From contig CAVZVZ010000005.1 of NCBI GenBank assembly GCA_963778895.1, forward strand, positions 930,001 to 994,000: a stretch of 64,000 bases of DNA, written 5' to 3'. The notes beneath the pieces are model-generated. The model worked only from the letters and a program-made list of their open reading frames with translations. It ran no database searches and was not told the origin of the DNA. Of the stretch, positions 41,452 through 49,944 are shown piece after piece. Both the position numbers and the translations under genes were made by a program. This stretch comes from CAVZVZ01 sp963778895 (lineage in GTDB: Bacteria; Actinomycetota; Acidimicrobiia; Acidimicrobiales; Acidimicrobilacustridaceae). Within the stretch, counting starts at the first letter, position 1, and each line of letters opens with the position of its first letter.

Positions 41452-44035
41452 ATGAGCAACGAAGCTCCGACGCCACGAGCCGACTGGGCCGTCCCCGACA
41501 AGCCCTCGAGCCTTCTCGAGGGGATCGAGGCTCGGTGGTCGGCACGATGGAAGGACGACGGCACGTACCGGTTCGACCGCACCCGGTCCCGCGCCGAGGT
41601 GTACTCGATCGACACCCCGCCGCCGACGGTGTCGGGCTCGCTGCACGTGGGCCACGTCTTCTCCTACACCCACACCGACACCATCGCCCGCTACCAGCGC
41701 ATGCGGGGCAAGGAGGTTTTCTACCCGACGGGCTGGGACGACAACGGGCTGCCCACCGAGCGCCGCGTGCAGCACTTCTACGGCGTGCTCTGCGACCCGT
41801 CGCTCCCCTACGACCCGTCGTTCGTCGCGCCCGACGAGCCGCTGGATCCGCCGCAGCACATTTCGCGGCGCAACTTCGTCGAGCTGTGCCATGGGCTCAC
41901 CGTCACCGACGAGCAGGCCTTCGAGGAGCTGTGGCGGGCGCTCGGCCTGTCCGTCGACTGGGAACTCGGGTACGCGACGATCGACGACCACAGTCGGCGT
42001 GTCGCCCAACGCGGGTTCCTGCGGAACCTGGCGCGGGGCGAGGCCTACCAAGCCGAGGCCCCGGTGTTGTGGGACGTCGACTTCGGCACCGCGGTCGCCC
42101 AAGCCGAGCTCGAGGATCGCGAGAAGCCGGGCGCGTACCACCGCATCGCGTTCCATCGCCCCAACGGCGGCGAACCGCTCTACATCGAGACGACGCGACC
42201 CGAGTTGATCCCGGCGTGTGTCGCGCTGGTGGCGCATCCCGACGACGAGCGATACAAGCCGTTCTTCGGGTCGACGGTGCGCACCCCGTTGTTCGGCGTC
42301 GACGTCGACGTGCGCGCCCACGAGCTGGCCGATCCCGAGAAAGGCTCGGGGATCGCCATGATCTGTACCTTCGGCGACATCACCGACGTCACCTGGTGGC
42401 GCGAGCTGCAGTTGCCGACGCGGTCGGTCATGGGCGACGACGGTCGACTGATCGCCGAGGCACCGGCCGCCATCGCGTCCGACGCGGGGCGCGCCGCGTA
42501 CGGCGAGCTGGCGGGCAAGACGGTGAACCAGGCTCGACGCCGCATCGTCGAGCTGCTCACCGAGTCGGGCGATCTCGACGGCGAGCCGCGCCCGATCACG
42601 CATCCGGTCAAGTTCTACGAACGCGGCGAGCGCCCGCTCGAGATCATCACCAGCCGCCAGTGGTACATCCGCAACGGCGGGCGCGACCTCGACCTGCGCG
42701 AGGCGTTGCTGCGGCGGGGCAAGGAGCTGCATTGGCATCCTCCGTACATGCAGGTGCGCTACGAGAACTGGGTCGAGGGTCTCACCGGTGACTGGCTCAT
42801 CTCGCGGCAGCGGTTCTTCGGGGTGCCGTTCCCGGTCTGGTACCCGATCGGCGCCGACGGCACGACCGACTACGCCAGCCCGATCATTCCGGCCGAGTCA
42901 CGCCTGCCGATCGATCCGACCTCCGAGACGCCCGACGGGCTCGACGAGTCCCAGCGCGATCAACCGGGTGGCTTCACCGCCGATCCCGACGTGATGGACA
43001 CCTGGGCCACGTCATCGCTCACTCCGCAGATCGCCGCGCTGTGGGAGGAAGACGACGACTTCTTCGCTCGCACGTTCCCGATGGACCTGCGACCCCAGGC
43101 GCACGAGATCATTCGCACCTGGCTGTTCTCGACCATCGTGCGCGCCCATCTCGAGAACGACACCTTGCCCTGGCAGGACGCAGTCATCTCCGGATGGGTG
43201 CTCGACCCCGACCGCAAGAAGATGTCGAAGTCGAAGGGCAACGTCGTCACCCCGATGCAGTACATCGATCAGTTCGGGGCCGACGCGCTGCGGTACTGGG
43301 CCGCCAGCGGCCGGCCCGGCACCGACACCGCCTTCGACGAAGGGCAGCTGAAGGTCGGTCGTCGTCTCGCCATCAAGTTGTTGAACGCGTCGCGGTTCGC
43401 TCTGGGACTCGGCGGTCGGCAGTCCGACTACTCGGTCATCACCCAGCCGCTCGATCGAGCCATGGTCGGGGCGTTGGCGGACTTGGTCGACGATACGACG
43501 AACGCCTTCGATTCGTATGACTACGCCCGCGCGCTCGAGCGGACCGAGACCTTCTTCTGGACCTTCTGTGATCAGTACCTCGAGTTGGTCAAGGGTCGCG
43601 CCTACGGGTCGTTGGGCGATGACGCCGCGGCCTCGGCCCAGGCCGCGTTGCAGTTGGCGCTGTCGACCTTGCTGCGGTTGTTCGCGCCGTTCATGGCGTA
43701 CGTGACCGAAGAGGTCTGGTCGTGGTGGCAGGACGGCTCCGATCCACCGCAGTCAATGGCCCGCCGCCGGCGAGTTGCGATCCATCGCGGCAGACGGCCA
43801 GCCTGCGGTCTTCGCCGCCGCTGCCGAGGTCCTGAGCGAGATCCGCAAGGCCAAGACGGAGGCAAAGCAGTCGTTGAAGGCCGGGGTGTCCGCCGTCGTG
43901 GTTCGTGGCGACGAGACGCGCCTCGCGGCGGTGCGCAGCGCCCTTGGGGATATTCGCGAGGCCGGCAACGTGACCGGTGACGTCACGCTCGAAGCCGGGG
44001 ACGACGCCGTCGACGTGACACTTGAAGCTGGATGA
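41452..44035 (+). CDS. valS: Valyl-tRNA synthetase, archaeal-like type (about 861 aa, one frameshift)
   Basis: The HIGH motif is in PPPTVSGSLHVGHVFSYTHT and KMSKS in DRKKMSKSKGNVVTPMQYID. The editing domain carries YIETTRPELIPACVALVAHP. Where most bacterial ValRS have GTDHAGIATQ, this one reads GWDDNGLPTERRVQ, and the C-terminus lacks the long coiled-coil arm; both are features of the archaeal/Rickettsia-like branch. A one-base shift near 43755, just after EVWSWWQDG, moves the end to another frame (IRKAKTEAKQSLKAGVSAVV to the stop at 44035). An essential gene is unlikely to be truly broken, so this is probably a sequence error. Confidence 0.9.
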
Positions 44036-44564
44036 GCCCGGCGGATCAGCGGCGGCTTCGAGCCGAGGCCCTCGTCAGGCGACCCGGTCTCATCGGCGCG
44101 ACGGGCGACAAACGCGACGCCGTGCTCGAGCTGCGAGCCGAGGCGGAGGCGGCGCTCACCGACGCCGATGCTCGTCTGCGTGCCGCGGCGGACGATCGGC
44201 TCACCGCCGCAGCGCGAATACGAGCGTGCAACCGCGCGCTTGTCGGCACCGGGCAGGTAATCGACCGACGTACGGGCGCACCGGCGCAGTACTTGCTGCG
44301 TCGTTCGGATGCGTTCGACGATCCGTTCCCCGACCCCGCCGAGCTCGAGGTGCTCGGGGTCGGAGGAACTTCGCGAAGCCGTGTTCGATCTGCTGTGCCT
44401 CTTGCGCAGGCCGGCGTCGGTCGGCGAACTGGTCCGACTGCTGGCCGCGCACGGGCTTCGCGCCGACGGGACGCCCGAGTCAGTCGATCTCCAACGCCCT
44501 CCGAGCCGACGTCCGGGATGGACGAGTCGTACGAACGGCCCGCGGTCGGTACCAGGCCTCCTGA
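44032..44564 (+). CDS. Hypothetical protein with winged-helix-like C-terminus (two frameshifts)
   Basis: ATG 44032 overlaps the valS stop as ATGA. The first frame gives SPADQRRLRAEALVRRPGLI and a charged helical region ending DDPFPDPAELEVLGVGG. After a shift near 44360 it continues EELREAVFDLLCLLRRPASV, GELVRLLAAHGLRADG, then after another near 44475 NALRADVRDGRVVRTARGRY. The last part reads like a winged helix with a basic wing. I do not recognise a family. It is translationally coupled to valS and is the last gene before a palindromic repeat. Confidence 0.55.
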
Positions 44565-44572
44565 TTCCGTTC

Positions 44573-44663
44573 GCGTACTGCGATTGTCACCGTCCTGTCA
44601 CTCCGGCGCAGATTCGGTACCGATTCGGTGCCTGCGTGACAACGTGTGACAGTTGCAGTACGC
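44573..44663. repeat. Palindromic repeat element, copy A (91 bp)
   Basis: An imperfect inverted repeat fills the convergent gap between the hypothetical gene and mscS. It starts GCGTACTGC and ends GCAGTACGC. Each arm has two TGTCAC boxes, and the centre is CGGTACCG (44615-44622). A second copy lies at 59711-59803. In copy A the box is TGTCAC/GTGACA, and in copy B it is TTGTCAGC/GCTGACAA, so changes in one arm are matched in the other. It could act as a bidirectional terminator, a REP-like element or a protein-binding array. Confidence 0.75.
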
Positions 44664-44666
44664 GCT

Positions 44667-45653
44667 TCAGGGAGTTGGTGGCGAGGGTGGCAGGAGCGGC
44701 TGCGGCGGCATGTCGATGCCGGCTTCGTCGAGCGCACCCTTGAGCCGCAGCCGTAGCTCTCGCATGACGGCGAACTGCGCGGCGGGCCGGGTCTTCGCCA
44801 CGAGCCGGATGGTCACTGCCGTCGGGCTCAGCGCCTCGACCCCCCAGACCTCGGGCGGCTCGAGGATTTGATAGCTCCACGCCGGATCGGTCGCCATCTC
44901 TGCCGCGGTCCGGCCGATCACGTGTTGGACCAACTCGAGATCGGAGTCGGGCGCGACCTCGAGGTCGATCAGCGCCCGGGCCCATTCCTGCGACTTGTTC
45001 CCAGCCCGCAGGATCTGGCCGTTCGGCATGTGCCAGACGGTCCCGTTCACATCGCGCACACGGGTCGAGCGCATCGTGATCTTCTCGACCGTGCCCGCTA
45101 CGTCCGGGCTCAAGTCGACGATGTCCCCCACGCCGAACTGATCCTCGATGAGCAAGAAGAACCCGGCGAGGAAATCACGCACCACGTTCTGCGCGCCGAA
45201 ACCCAGCGCCACGCCGGCGATACCGGCACCGGCGATGAGCGGACCCAGCGCGATGCCGAGCACCTCGAGGATCCACACCACCGCGATGAACCACACGACG
45301 AGCGACGCGAGACTGCGAAACACCACCGTGAGGGTCTGGATCCGCGCCTCGGCTCGCAGGTCCCACTGACCCGAGCGCAGCAACACGCTCGGCGTGTGAT
45401 CACGCAGCTTCTGAGCTCGCTCCGTGTTCTGCGGTTGCAGGACGCGCTGCATGACCCGCTTGATGGTCCACCGAGCGATCCGACTCACCACGAAGGCGAG
45501 CAGGACGATGCCGAGGATCCCGATCGGTTTGGCGACGGCCCATTCGGCCGCCGCCGCCAGCGTTGCATTGTCGGTGGCCTCGTAGACACGTCGACACACC
45601 CACGAGGGATCAGCCCCGCAGGCGTCGTCGATCGTGTTCAGACCACCCAGCAA
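44667..45653 (-). CDS. MscS-family mechanosensitive channel (328 aa)
   Basis: Three hydrophobic segments lead into the pore helix: PIGILGIVLLAFVVSRIARW, FRSLASLVVWFIAVVWILEV and ALGPLIAGAGIAGVALGFGA. The last runs into QNVVRDFLAGFFLLIEDQFG, the pore and beta-domain entry diagnostic of MscS. VGDIVDLSPDVAGTVEKITM and VWHMPNGQIL complete the beta domain. The TTG start at 45653 lies seven bases after the superoxide dismutase stop, with no clear alternative. The C-terminus is proline-rich. It probably releases solutes on hypo-osmotic shock. Confidence 0.88.
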   Translation of the reverse strand: MLGGLNTIDDACGADPSWVCRRVYEATDNATLAAAAEWAVAKPIGILGIVLLAFVVSRIARWTIKRVMQRVLQPQNTERAQKLRDHTPSVLLRSGQWDLRAEARIQTLTVVFRSLASLVVWFIAVVWILEVLGIALGPLIAGAGIAGVALGFGAQNVVRDFLAGFFLLIEDQFGVGDIVDLSPDVAGTVEKITMRSTRVRDVNGTVWHMPNGQILRAGNKSQEWARALIDLEVAPDSDLELVQHVIGRTAAEMATDPAWSYQILEPPEVWGVEALSPTAVTIRLVAKTRPAAQFAVMRELRLRLKGALDEAGIDMPPQPLLPPSPPTP

Positions 45654-45659
45654 GGGCGC

Positions 45660-46247
45660 TCAGCCCGCCAAGTTGGCGGCAACGAAGTCCCAATTCAGCA
45701 GGCTGTCGAGGAACGTCTCGATGTACTTCGGCCGCGCGTTGCGATAGTCGATGTAATACGCGTGCTCCCACACGTCGATGGTGAGCAACGCCTTCTCACC
45801 GTGCTTGAGCGGGAGGTCGGCGTTCGCCGTCTTCATGATCGACAGGCCCTTGTCGCCGTCGATGAGCCACGCCCAGCCGGAGCCGAACTGCGTCGTCGCG
45901 GCTTCGGCGAACTGCTTGCGGAAATCGTCGTAGGAGCCGAACGCGCTGTTGATCTTCTCGCCGATCTCCGTGGTCGGCGCGCCGCCGCCGCCAGGCGCCA
46001 TGCAGCTCCAGTAGAACGTGTGGTTCCACACCTGCGCGGCGTTGTTGAACAACCCGGTGCCGACATCGGCCTTGCCGATGATGTCCTCGAGCGACGCATT
46101 GGCGTCATCGGTACCGTCGACGAGCTTGTTGAGGTTCGTCACGTAGGTCTGGTGGTGCTTGCCGTAGTGGTAGTCGAGCGTCTCGGCGCTGATGTGCGGC
46201 GCGAGCGCGTCCTTCGCGTACGGCAGGGGCGGCAGTTCGAAAGCCAT
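45660..46247 (-). CDS. Superoxide dismutase, Fe/Mn family (195 aa)
   Basis: The start MAFELPPLPYAKDALAPHIS at ATG 46247, HYGKHHQTYVTNLNKLV, NHTFYWSCMAPGGGG and DVWEHAYYIDYRNARPKYIE supply the four metal ligands (His, His, Asp, His) in canonical order. FGSGWAWL and AAQVWNHTFYW favour the iron-type branch, though metal preference cannot be fixed by sequence alone. The length is normal for a cytoplasmic enzyme without signal peptide. mscS follows after six bases. Confidence 0.92.
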   Translation of the reverse strand: MAFELPPLPYAKDALAPHISAETLDYHYGKHHQTYVTNLNKLVDGTDDANASLEDIIGKADVGTGLFNNAAQVWNHTFYWSCMAPGGGGAPTTEIGEKINSAFGSYDDFRKQFAEAATTQFGSGWAWLIDGDKGLSIMKTANADLPLKHGEKALLTIDVWEHAYYIDYRNARPKYIETFLDSLLNWDFVAANLAG

Positions 46248-46329
46248 CGCAGCTATCCCTCTCTCGGTCATCTCGTCACGTTGCGGGGTCGGCGTCAACC
46301 TACCCGTCAGTCGAGGAAGCCGAAAACGG

Positions 46330-46357
46330 AACGAGGACCCCCGAAGGGGTCCTCGTT
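46330..46357 (-). terminator. Strong intrinsic hairpin terminator downstream of rpf
   Basis: AACGAGGACCCC and GGGGTCCTCGTT form a perfect 12-bp stem. On the minus strand the loop is TTCG, a stable UUCG tetraloop closed by C-G. TTTT follows three bases beyond the stem on that strand. It lies 26 bases after the rpf stop and separates rpf from the superoxide dismutase gene. Confidence 0.8.
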
Positions 46358-46383
46358 GGGAACCGGTGGTGAAGAGCCGGGCG

Positions 46384-47064
46384 TCAGCGAAGGCCGAGCT
46401 TGCGGCTGCACGCCGGCCACGCACCCCAGCCCGAAGAGGCCTGAACACGCTCGGCGACGATGATTTGCTCCTCGCGGGACGCTTGGTAGGCCATCGAGGC
46501 GAACTCGCCGCCGCCGAAGCCGGTCCAGGTGGAGTTGGCGAACTGCAGACCGCCGCTGAAACCGTTGGCGGTGTGGGTGGACCAGTTGCCACCGGCCTCG
46601 CACTGGGCGAGGGAGTCCCACACCGAACCGCCCGCGCTGACGGTCGCGCCGCTCTCGGACTGGGCGGGACGGGTCGGCGCCGGTTCGGGCGCGGGGTCGG
46701 GGGTCAAGGCGTCGACGAAGGCGGCGCGCTGATCCTCGGGGGACGATACGAACACGATGAAGTTGCGTTGCTCGTCATCGGCGGTGGAGAACATGACGAA
46801 GTCGCGCTGCTCTTGGGTGAGCGACTGCCAGACGATGTAGCTCTGCTGTTCGGGTGTGGCCGACGTGAACTTGGCGAAGGCCACCTCGGCGGGCGACAGC
46901 GTGGTCGGGGTGCTGGGCGCCTCACTGACGACCTGAGCATCGGAGCTGTCGTTGTTGGCGAGGACGGGGACGGCGACGGCGGCCGTGAGGCCAACCAGGC
47001 CAGCGAGGCCGATAGCGGCTGCTCGTTGGCCCGCGCGTCTTCGTTCGGGTGATGTGGGGGGCAC
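46384..47064 (-). CDS. Resuscitation-promoting factor-like muralytic enzyme (226 aa)
   Basis: An N-terminal basic segment and hydrophobic signal (AAAIGLAGLVGLTAAVAVPV) precede a region with repeated EQQSYIV/EQRDFVMF/EQRNFIVF-like strings and a Pro/Glu linker. The C-terminal Rpf domain reads VWDSLAQCEAGGNWSTHTAN, GFSGGLQFANSTWTGFGG and ERVQASSGWGAWPACSRKLG. The catalytic Glu is in CEAGG, and the second Cys is in WPAC. There is no LysM domain. The enzyme should cleave peptidoglycan outside the cell and promote regrowth. GTG 47064 has a perfect AGGAGG eight bases upstream. Confidence 0.9.
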   Translation of the reverse strand: MPPTSPERRRAGQRAAAIGLAGLVGLTAAVAVPVLANNDSSDAQVVSEAPSTPTTLSPAEVAFAKFTSATPEQQSYIVWQSLTQEQRDFVMFSTADDEQRNFIVFVSSPEDQRAAFVDALTPDPAPEPAPTRPAQSESGATVSAGGSVWDSLAQCEAGGNWSTHTANGFSGGLQFANSTWTGFGGGEFASMAYQASREEQIIVAERVQASSGWGAWPACSRKLGLR

Positions 47065-47136
47065 TGCGGAAACCTCCTGGGGGGACTAGCAGCCGTCCAG
47101 TGTGGGGTTCCGTCATCAAATCGCAATGGGCCCGAA

Positions 47137-47158
47137 ACCCATTCGTTGTGGAATGGGT
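47137..47158 (-). terminator. Hairpin between msrA and rpf, probable msrA terminator
   Basis: ACCCATTC and GAATGGGT form an 8-bp stem with a 6-base loop, followed on the minus strand by TT. A second small hairpin, CTGACG-N4-CGTCAG, lies at 47211-47226. Either could end the msrA transcript or shape the rpf leader. Confidence 0.4.
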
Positions 47159-47273
47159 CACGGCGGTCAATTCGAGGCACACCGTGCCAAAACGAGAACC
47201 ACCGAGAAACCTGACGGTAGCGTCAGACTTCTCGATGGTTCGACACGCTTGTCCGAGGAAAAGGCCCGTCGGA

Positions 47274-47924
47274 TCAGTCGGTGGTGGCGAGCCCGATGGG
47301 GCACGAAACGCCCGTGCCGCCGAGCCCGCAGTACCCGTTCGGGTTCTTCCCGAGGTACTGCTGGTGATAGCCCTCGGCGTAATAGAACGTTGGCGCCTCA
47401 CGGATCTCGGTCGTGATCTCGCCGTGACCCGAAGCCGCCAGCCGCTCGCCGTACAAGGCGGCAGACTGCTCTGCGATCTGGCGTTGCGCGGCATCGGAGG
47501 CGTAGATCGCCGAGCGGTACTGCGTGCCGGTGTCGTTGCCCTGGCGCATGCCCTGTGTCGGGTCGTGGCCCTCCCAGAAGACCTGCAACAGCTGCTCGTA
47601 GGAGACGACCGCCGGGTCGAACACGACGAGCACGGCCTCGGTGTGACCGGTCATCCCGGAACAGACCTCTTCGTAGGTCGGGTTCGGAGTGAAGCCGCCG
47701 GCGTAGCCGACGGCGGTGGTGTACACGCCGGGCGTCTGCCAGAAAAGGCGCTCTGCGCCCCAGAAGCAGCCCATACCGAACACGGCCTGCTGGAAACCAT
47801 CAGGGAACGGGGGAACGAGCGGGTTGCCGTTGACGAAGTGGTGCTCAGGCACGGCCATGGCCTCGTTGCGACCGGCCAGGGCCTCGTCAGGGGTGGGGAT
47901 GCGGGATTTGTTTTTACCGAACAT
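47274..47924 (-). CDS. msrA: Peptide methionine sulfoxide reductase A (216 aa)
   Basis: The catalytic motif is QAVFGMGCFWGAERLFW. VYTTAVGYAGGFTPNPTYEE and EAVLVVFDP follow, with FWEGHDPTQGMRQGNDTGTQ and EGYHQQYLGKNPNGYCGLGG, where the C-terminal Cys is the resolving residue. ATG 47924 (MFGKNKSRIP) is chosen since it lies just after the preceding gene's stop and matches the family N-terminus. It repairs oxidised methionine (S-sulfoxide) in proteins. A zinc-ribbon gene is seven bases upstream in the same transcript, and the superoxide dismutase nearby suggests an oxidative-stress neighbourhood. Confidence 0.93.
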   Translation of the reverse strand: MFGKNKSRIPTPDEALAGRNEAMAVPEHHFVNGNPLVPPFPDGFQQAVFGMGCFWGAERLFWQTPGVYTTAVGYAGGFTPNPTYEEVCSGMTGHTEAVLVVFDPAVVSYEQLLQVFWEGHDPTQGMRQGNDTGTQYRSAIYASDAAQRQIAEQSAALYGERLAASGHGEITTEIREAPTFYYAEGYHQQYLGKNPNGYCGLGGTGVSCPIGLATTD

Positions 47925-47931
47925 GCCGATA

Positions 47932-48513
47932 TCAACCGGCGGCGATGTGTCCGCGTTCCCCGGTTTTGTCATTGGCAGGCAGCAGCGCCGGCAGGCCCGG
48001 TTCACGCTCGGCCGGTCGCCGATCGATCGAGCCGCCCCAGCGCATCCCACAGGGTCGGCAGGTGAGCCAACTGGCGTTGATGGTGAGGTCGATGCGATCG
48101 ATCTGGAGCTCTTCACCGCAGTTCGGGCAGGGCTCGAGCGTTGCGGCGGCCACCGCGGGCTCGAGCACGGGCGGCGGCGGCGTCCATATCGGCAGGGGCT
48201 CGACCGCCAGTGCCGGCGGCGGCATGGGCAGGGGCAGCGCAGGAACGGACGCCGGCGCCGCCTCGGGAGGCGTCCATATCGGCAACGGTTCGACGACGTC
48301 CGGTACCGGCGGGAGCGGAGTAGTGACGGGCAACAGCTCGGGCTCGGGCTCGGGCTCGTCGATCACCACCCGGTCGAAGAACCCTTCATGGGCCAGGGCG
48401 CGCTCCATGGCGCGCAGCTGATCGACGGTGAGGATCGATGGACCGACGTACGGCGACGCGCGGAGGCGTGCCGGTTCGTCCTGCGCTTCGCGCAGCCGGT
48501 CCAGGAGCGACAT
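47932..48513 (-). CDS. Proline-rich zinc-ribbon protein (193 aa)
   Basis: The N-terminal helix (MSLLDRLREAQDEPARLRAS) leads to a long Pro/Glu/Ala linker in which EPLPIWTPP occurs twice. The C-terminal ribbon reads LEPCPNCGEELQIDRIDLTI and TCRPCGMRWGG, with two CxxC knuckles. The ribbon is closely similar to that of the 107-residue protein at 673-996, including the IDRxDL core, so the two are paralogues with different N-termini. TAGATT ends 7 bases before ATG 48513 (leaderless). msrA follows by seven bases. No known function. Confidence 0.75.
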   Translation of the reverse strand: MSLLDRLREAQDEPARLRASPYVGPSILTVDQLRAMERALAHEGFFDRVVIDEPEPEPELLPVTTPLPPVPDVVEPLPIWTPPEAAPASVPALPLPMPPPALAVEPLPIWTPPPPVLEPAVAAATLEPCPNCGEELQIDRIDLTINASWLTCRPCGMRWGGSIDRRPAEREPGLPALLPANDKTGERGHIAAG

Positions 48514-48520
48514 TCCGGAG

Positions 48521-48526
48521 AATCTA
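48521..48526 (-). promoter_or_regulatory. -10 box TAGATT, leaderless promoter of the zinc-ribbon/msrA operon
   Basis: TAGATT on the minus strand is separated from ATG 48513 by 7 bases. Confidence 0.5.
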
Positions 48527-48597
48527 CTCCCCGTCCTTTGCCCGCTCTAGGGGTACCTCGTGAGGTGAGATGGCTACCGCGATCCGTGAGCGACCTG

Positions 48598-49896
48598 TCA
48601 TGACATACCCGCGGCCCGCGCGCGCAATTCGTCGCGAAAGTCCGGATGCGCGATCTCGGCCAAAGCGAGCGCTCGCTCGCGCACGGTTCCACCGCGGAGC
48701 TCGGCCGCGCCGAACTCGGTGACGACGACGTCGAGTTGGTGCCGCGGCGTGGTGATCACCCAGCCCTCGGGCAGCGAGGCCACGATCCGTGAGACAACCG
48801 TGCCGCCTGACGTGGCGGTCGACGGCAGGCACACCAGAGAGCGGTCCTCGAGCTCGAGACCGGTGGCGGACACGAAGTCCTCGTGGCCGCCGATCCCGGA
48901 GTACTGGCGAGCGCCGATCGTGTCGGCCACGACCTGGCCGTGCAGGTCGATGCACAACGCGCCGTTGATCGTCACCATCTTCCGATTGTGCGCGATGCGC
49001 TCGGGCGAGTTCACCAGCTCCACCGGCAAGAACCTCACCTCGTCGTTGCCGTCGAGCCAGTCGTAGAGCTCCTGGGTACCGGCGGCGAAGGTCGTGACCG
49101 AGTACCCGTCCCACGGGCCGCCCTTGAGGTTGGTCACCTTCCCGCTGCGATGCAGATGCATGAGCCCGGTCGTGAACATCTCCGAATGGACGCCGTAGTT
49201 ACCGCCGGGCTCCGTCGCGAGCAGACCGACGATCGTGCTCGGCACGCCACCGATGCCCGTCTGGAGCGTGCAGCCGTCGGTGACGAAGGCACGGGCAAAG
49301 CCCGCAATGGCGACGTCGATCTCAGTCGGCGGCGCGTCCTCGAGCAGGAACGGAGCCTGTTCGCTCTCGACCAGTACGTCGATCTCGTCGAGGTGCAACG
49401 CGTGACGGTGCTCGGGCGGGAGTCCCACAGTGCGCGGGAACCGGCTGTTCATCTCGACGACGAGCAGGCGCTCGGGATCGGCGCCCGCCCGATGGAGCTC
49501 ACCCACGGTGGCACCGGCGTGCAACGACAGGCTCAGATAGCCGTCCGCATCCGGCCGCGTCGCGACCGTGGCCATGACTCGAGGATGCAGGCGTTCGAGC
49601 AGTGGACCGAAGCGACGGAAATCCGAGGGCACGAAGGCCACGTCGGCGCCCTGATCGACCAACATCCGCTCGATCGGGCCGTAGAACCCACTCAGATGGC
49701 GGACGCCGGGCTTCGAGAAGATCTCGTAGAAGTCGACGAGCAGGGCACCCGAGATCGTGAGACCCACATAGTCGTCCCGCGTGCCCAAACCGTGGAGGAA
49801 GGCACCGGGCTGACCGGGCCCGAGAGGCACCGCGATCGCGTCGGTGGCGCGGATCCGCCCGACCGCTTCCTCGATGGTGCTGATCGCCGGGTCCAT
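48598..49896 (-). CDS. Acetyl-CoA hydrolase/4-hydroxybutyrate CoA-transferase family (432 aa)
   Basis: Two related alpha/beta halves are visible. The first has VPLGPGQPGAFLHGLGTRDD. The second has GIGGVPSTIVGLLA and NYGVHSEMFTTGLMHLHRSG, where the Glu in HSEMF is the residue that forms the glutamyl-CoA thioester, and QYSGIGGHEDFVSATGLE, the oxyanion-hole G-I-G-G-x-x-D-F block. It could transfer CoA between short acids or hydrolyse acetyl-CoA; butyryl- and hydroxybutyryl-CoA are family substrates. The start ATG 49896 is 48 bases from the divergent membrane glycosyltransferase start. A TAGACC box six bases upstream of the ATG is a weak -10. Confidence 0.85.
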   Translation of the reverse strand: MDPAISTIEEAVGRIRATDAIAVPLGPGQPGAFLHGLGTRDDYVGLTISGALLVDFYEIFSKPGVRHLSGFYGPIERMLVDQGADVAFVPSDFRRFGPLLERLHPRVMATVATRPDADGYLSLSLHAGATVGELHRAGADPERLLVVEMNSRFPRTVGLPPEHRHALHLDEIDVLVESEQAPFLLEDAPPTEIDVAIAGFARAFVTDGCTLQTGIGGVPSTIVGLLATEPGGNYGVHSEMFTTGLMHLHRSGKVTNLKGGPWDGYSVTTFAAGTQELYDWLDGNDEVRFLPVELVNSPERIAHNRKMVTINGALCIDLHGQVVADTIGARQYSGIGGHEDFVSATGLELEDRSLVCLPSTATSGGTVVSRIVASLPEGWVITTPRHQLDVVVTEFGAAELRGGTVRERALALAEIAHPDFRDELRARAAGMS

Positions 49897-49930
49897 CGCA
49901 CCGGTCTAGCCGACGACCGTCGATCGCTCA

Positions 49931-49936
49931 TATCGT
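49931..49936 (+). promoter_or_regulatory. -10 box TATCGT, leaderless promoter
   Basis: TATCGT ends 8 bases before the GTG at 49945. Confidence 0.45.
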
Positions 49937-49944
49937 CCGCAGTA

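Noticed and set aside
41437..42738. Long open frame antisense to valS (433 codons)
   Set aside because: High GC content produces long stop-free antisense frames; composition is His/Arg/Asp-rich without motifs and valS on the other strand has clear family signatures.
47211..47226. CTGACG-N4-CGTCAG in the rpf leader as a third copy of the catabolic operator
   Set aside because: The spacer is four bases instead of three, which would rotate the half-sites, and the gene context is unrelated; more likely a small hairpin.
47065..47273. c-di-AMP (ydaO) riboswitch before rpf
   Set aside because: Expected from other actinobacteria but I could not find its conserved core; not called.
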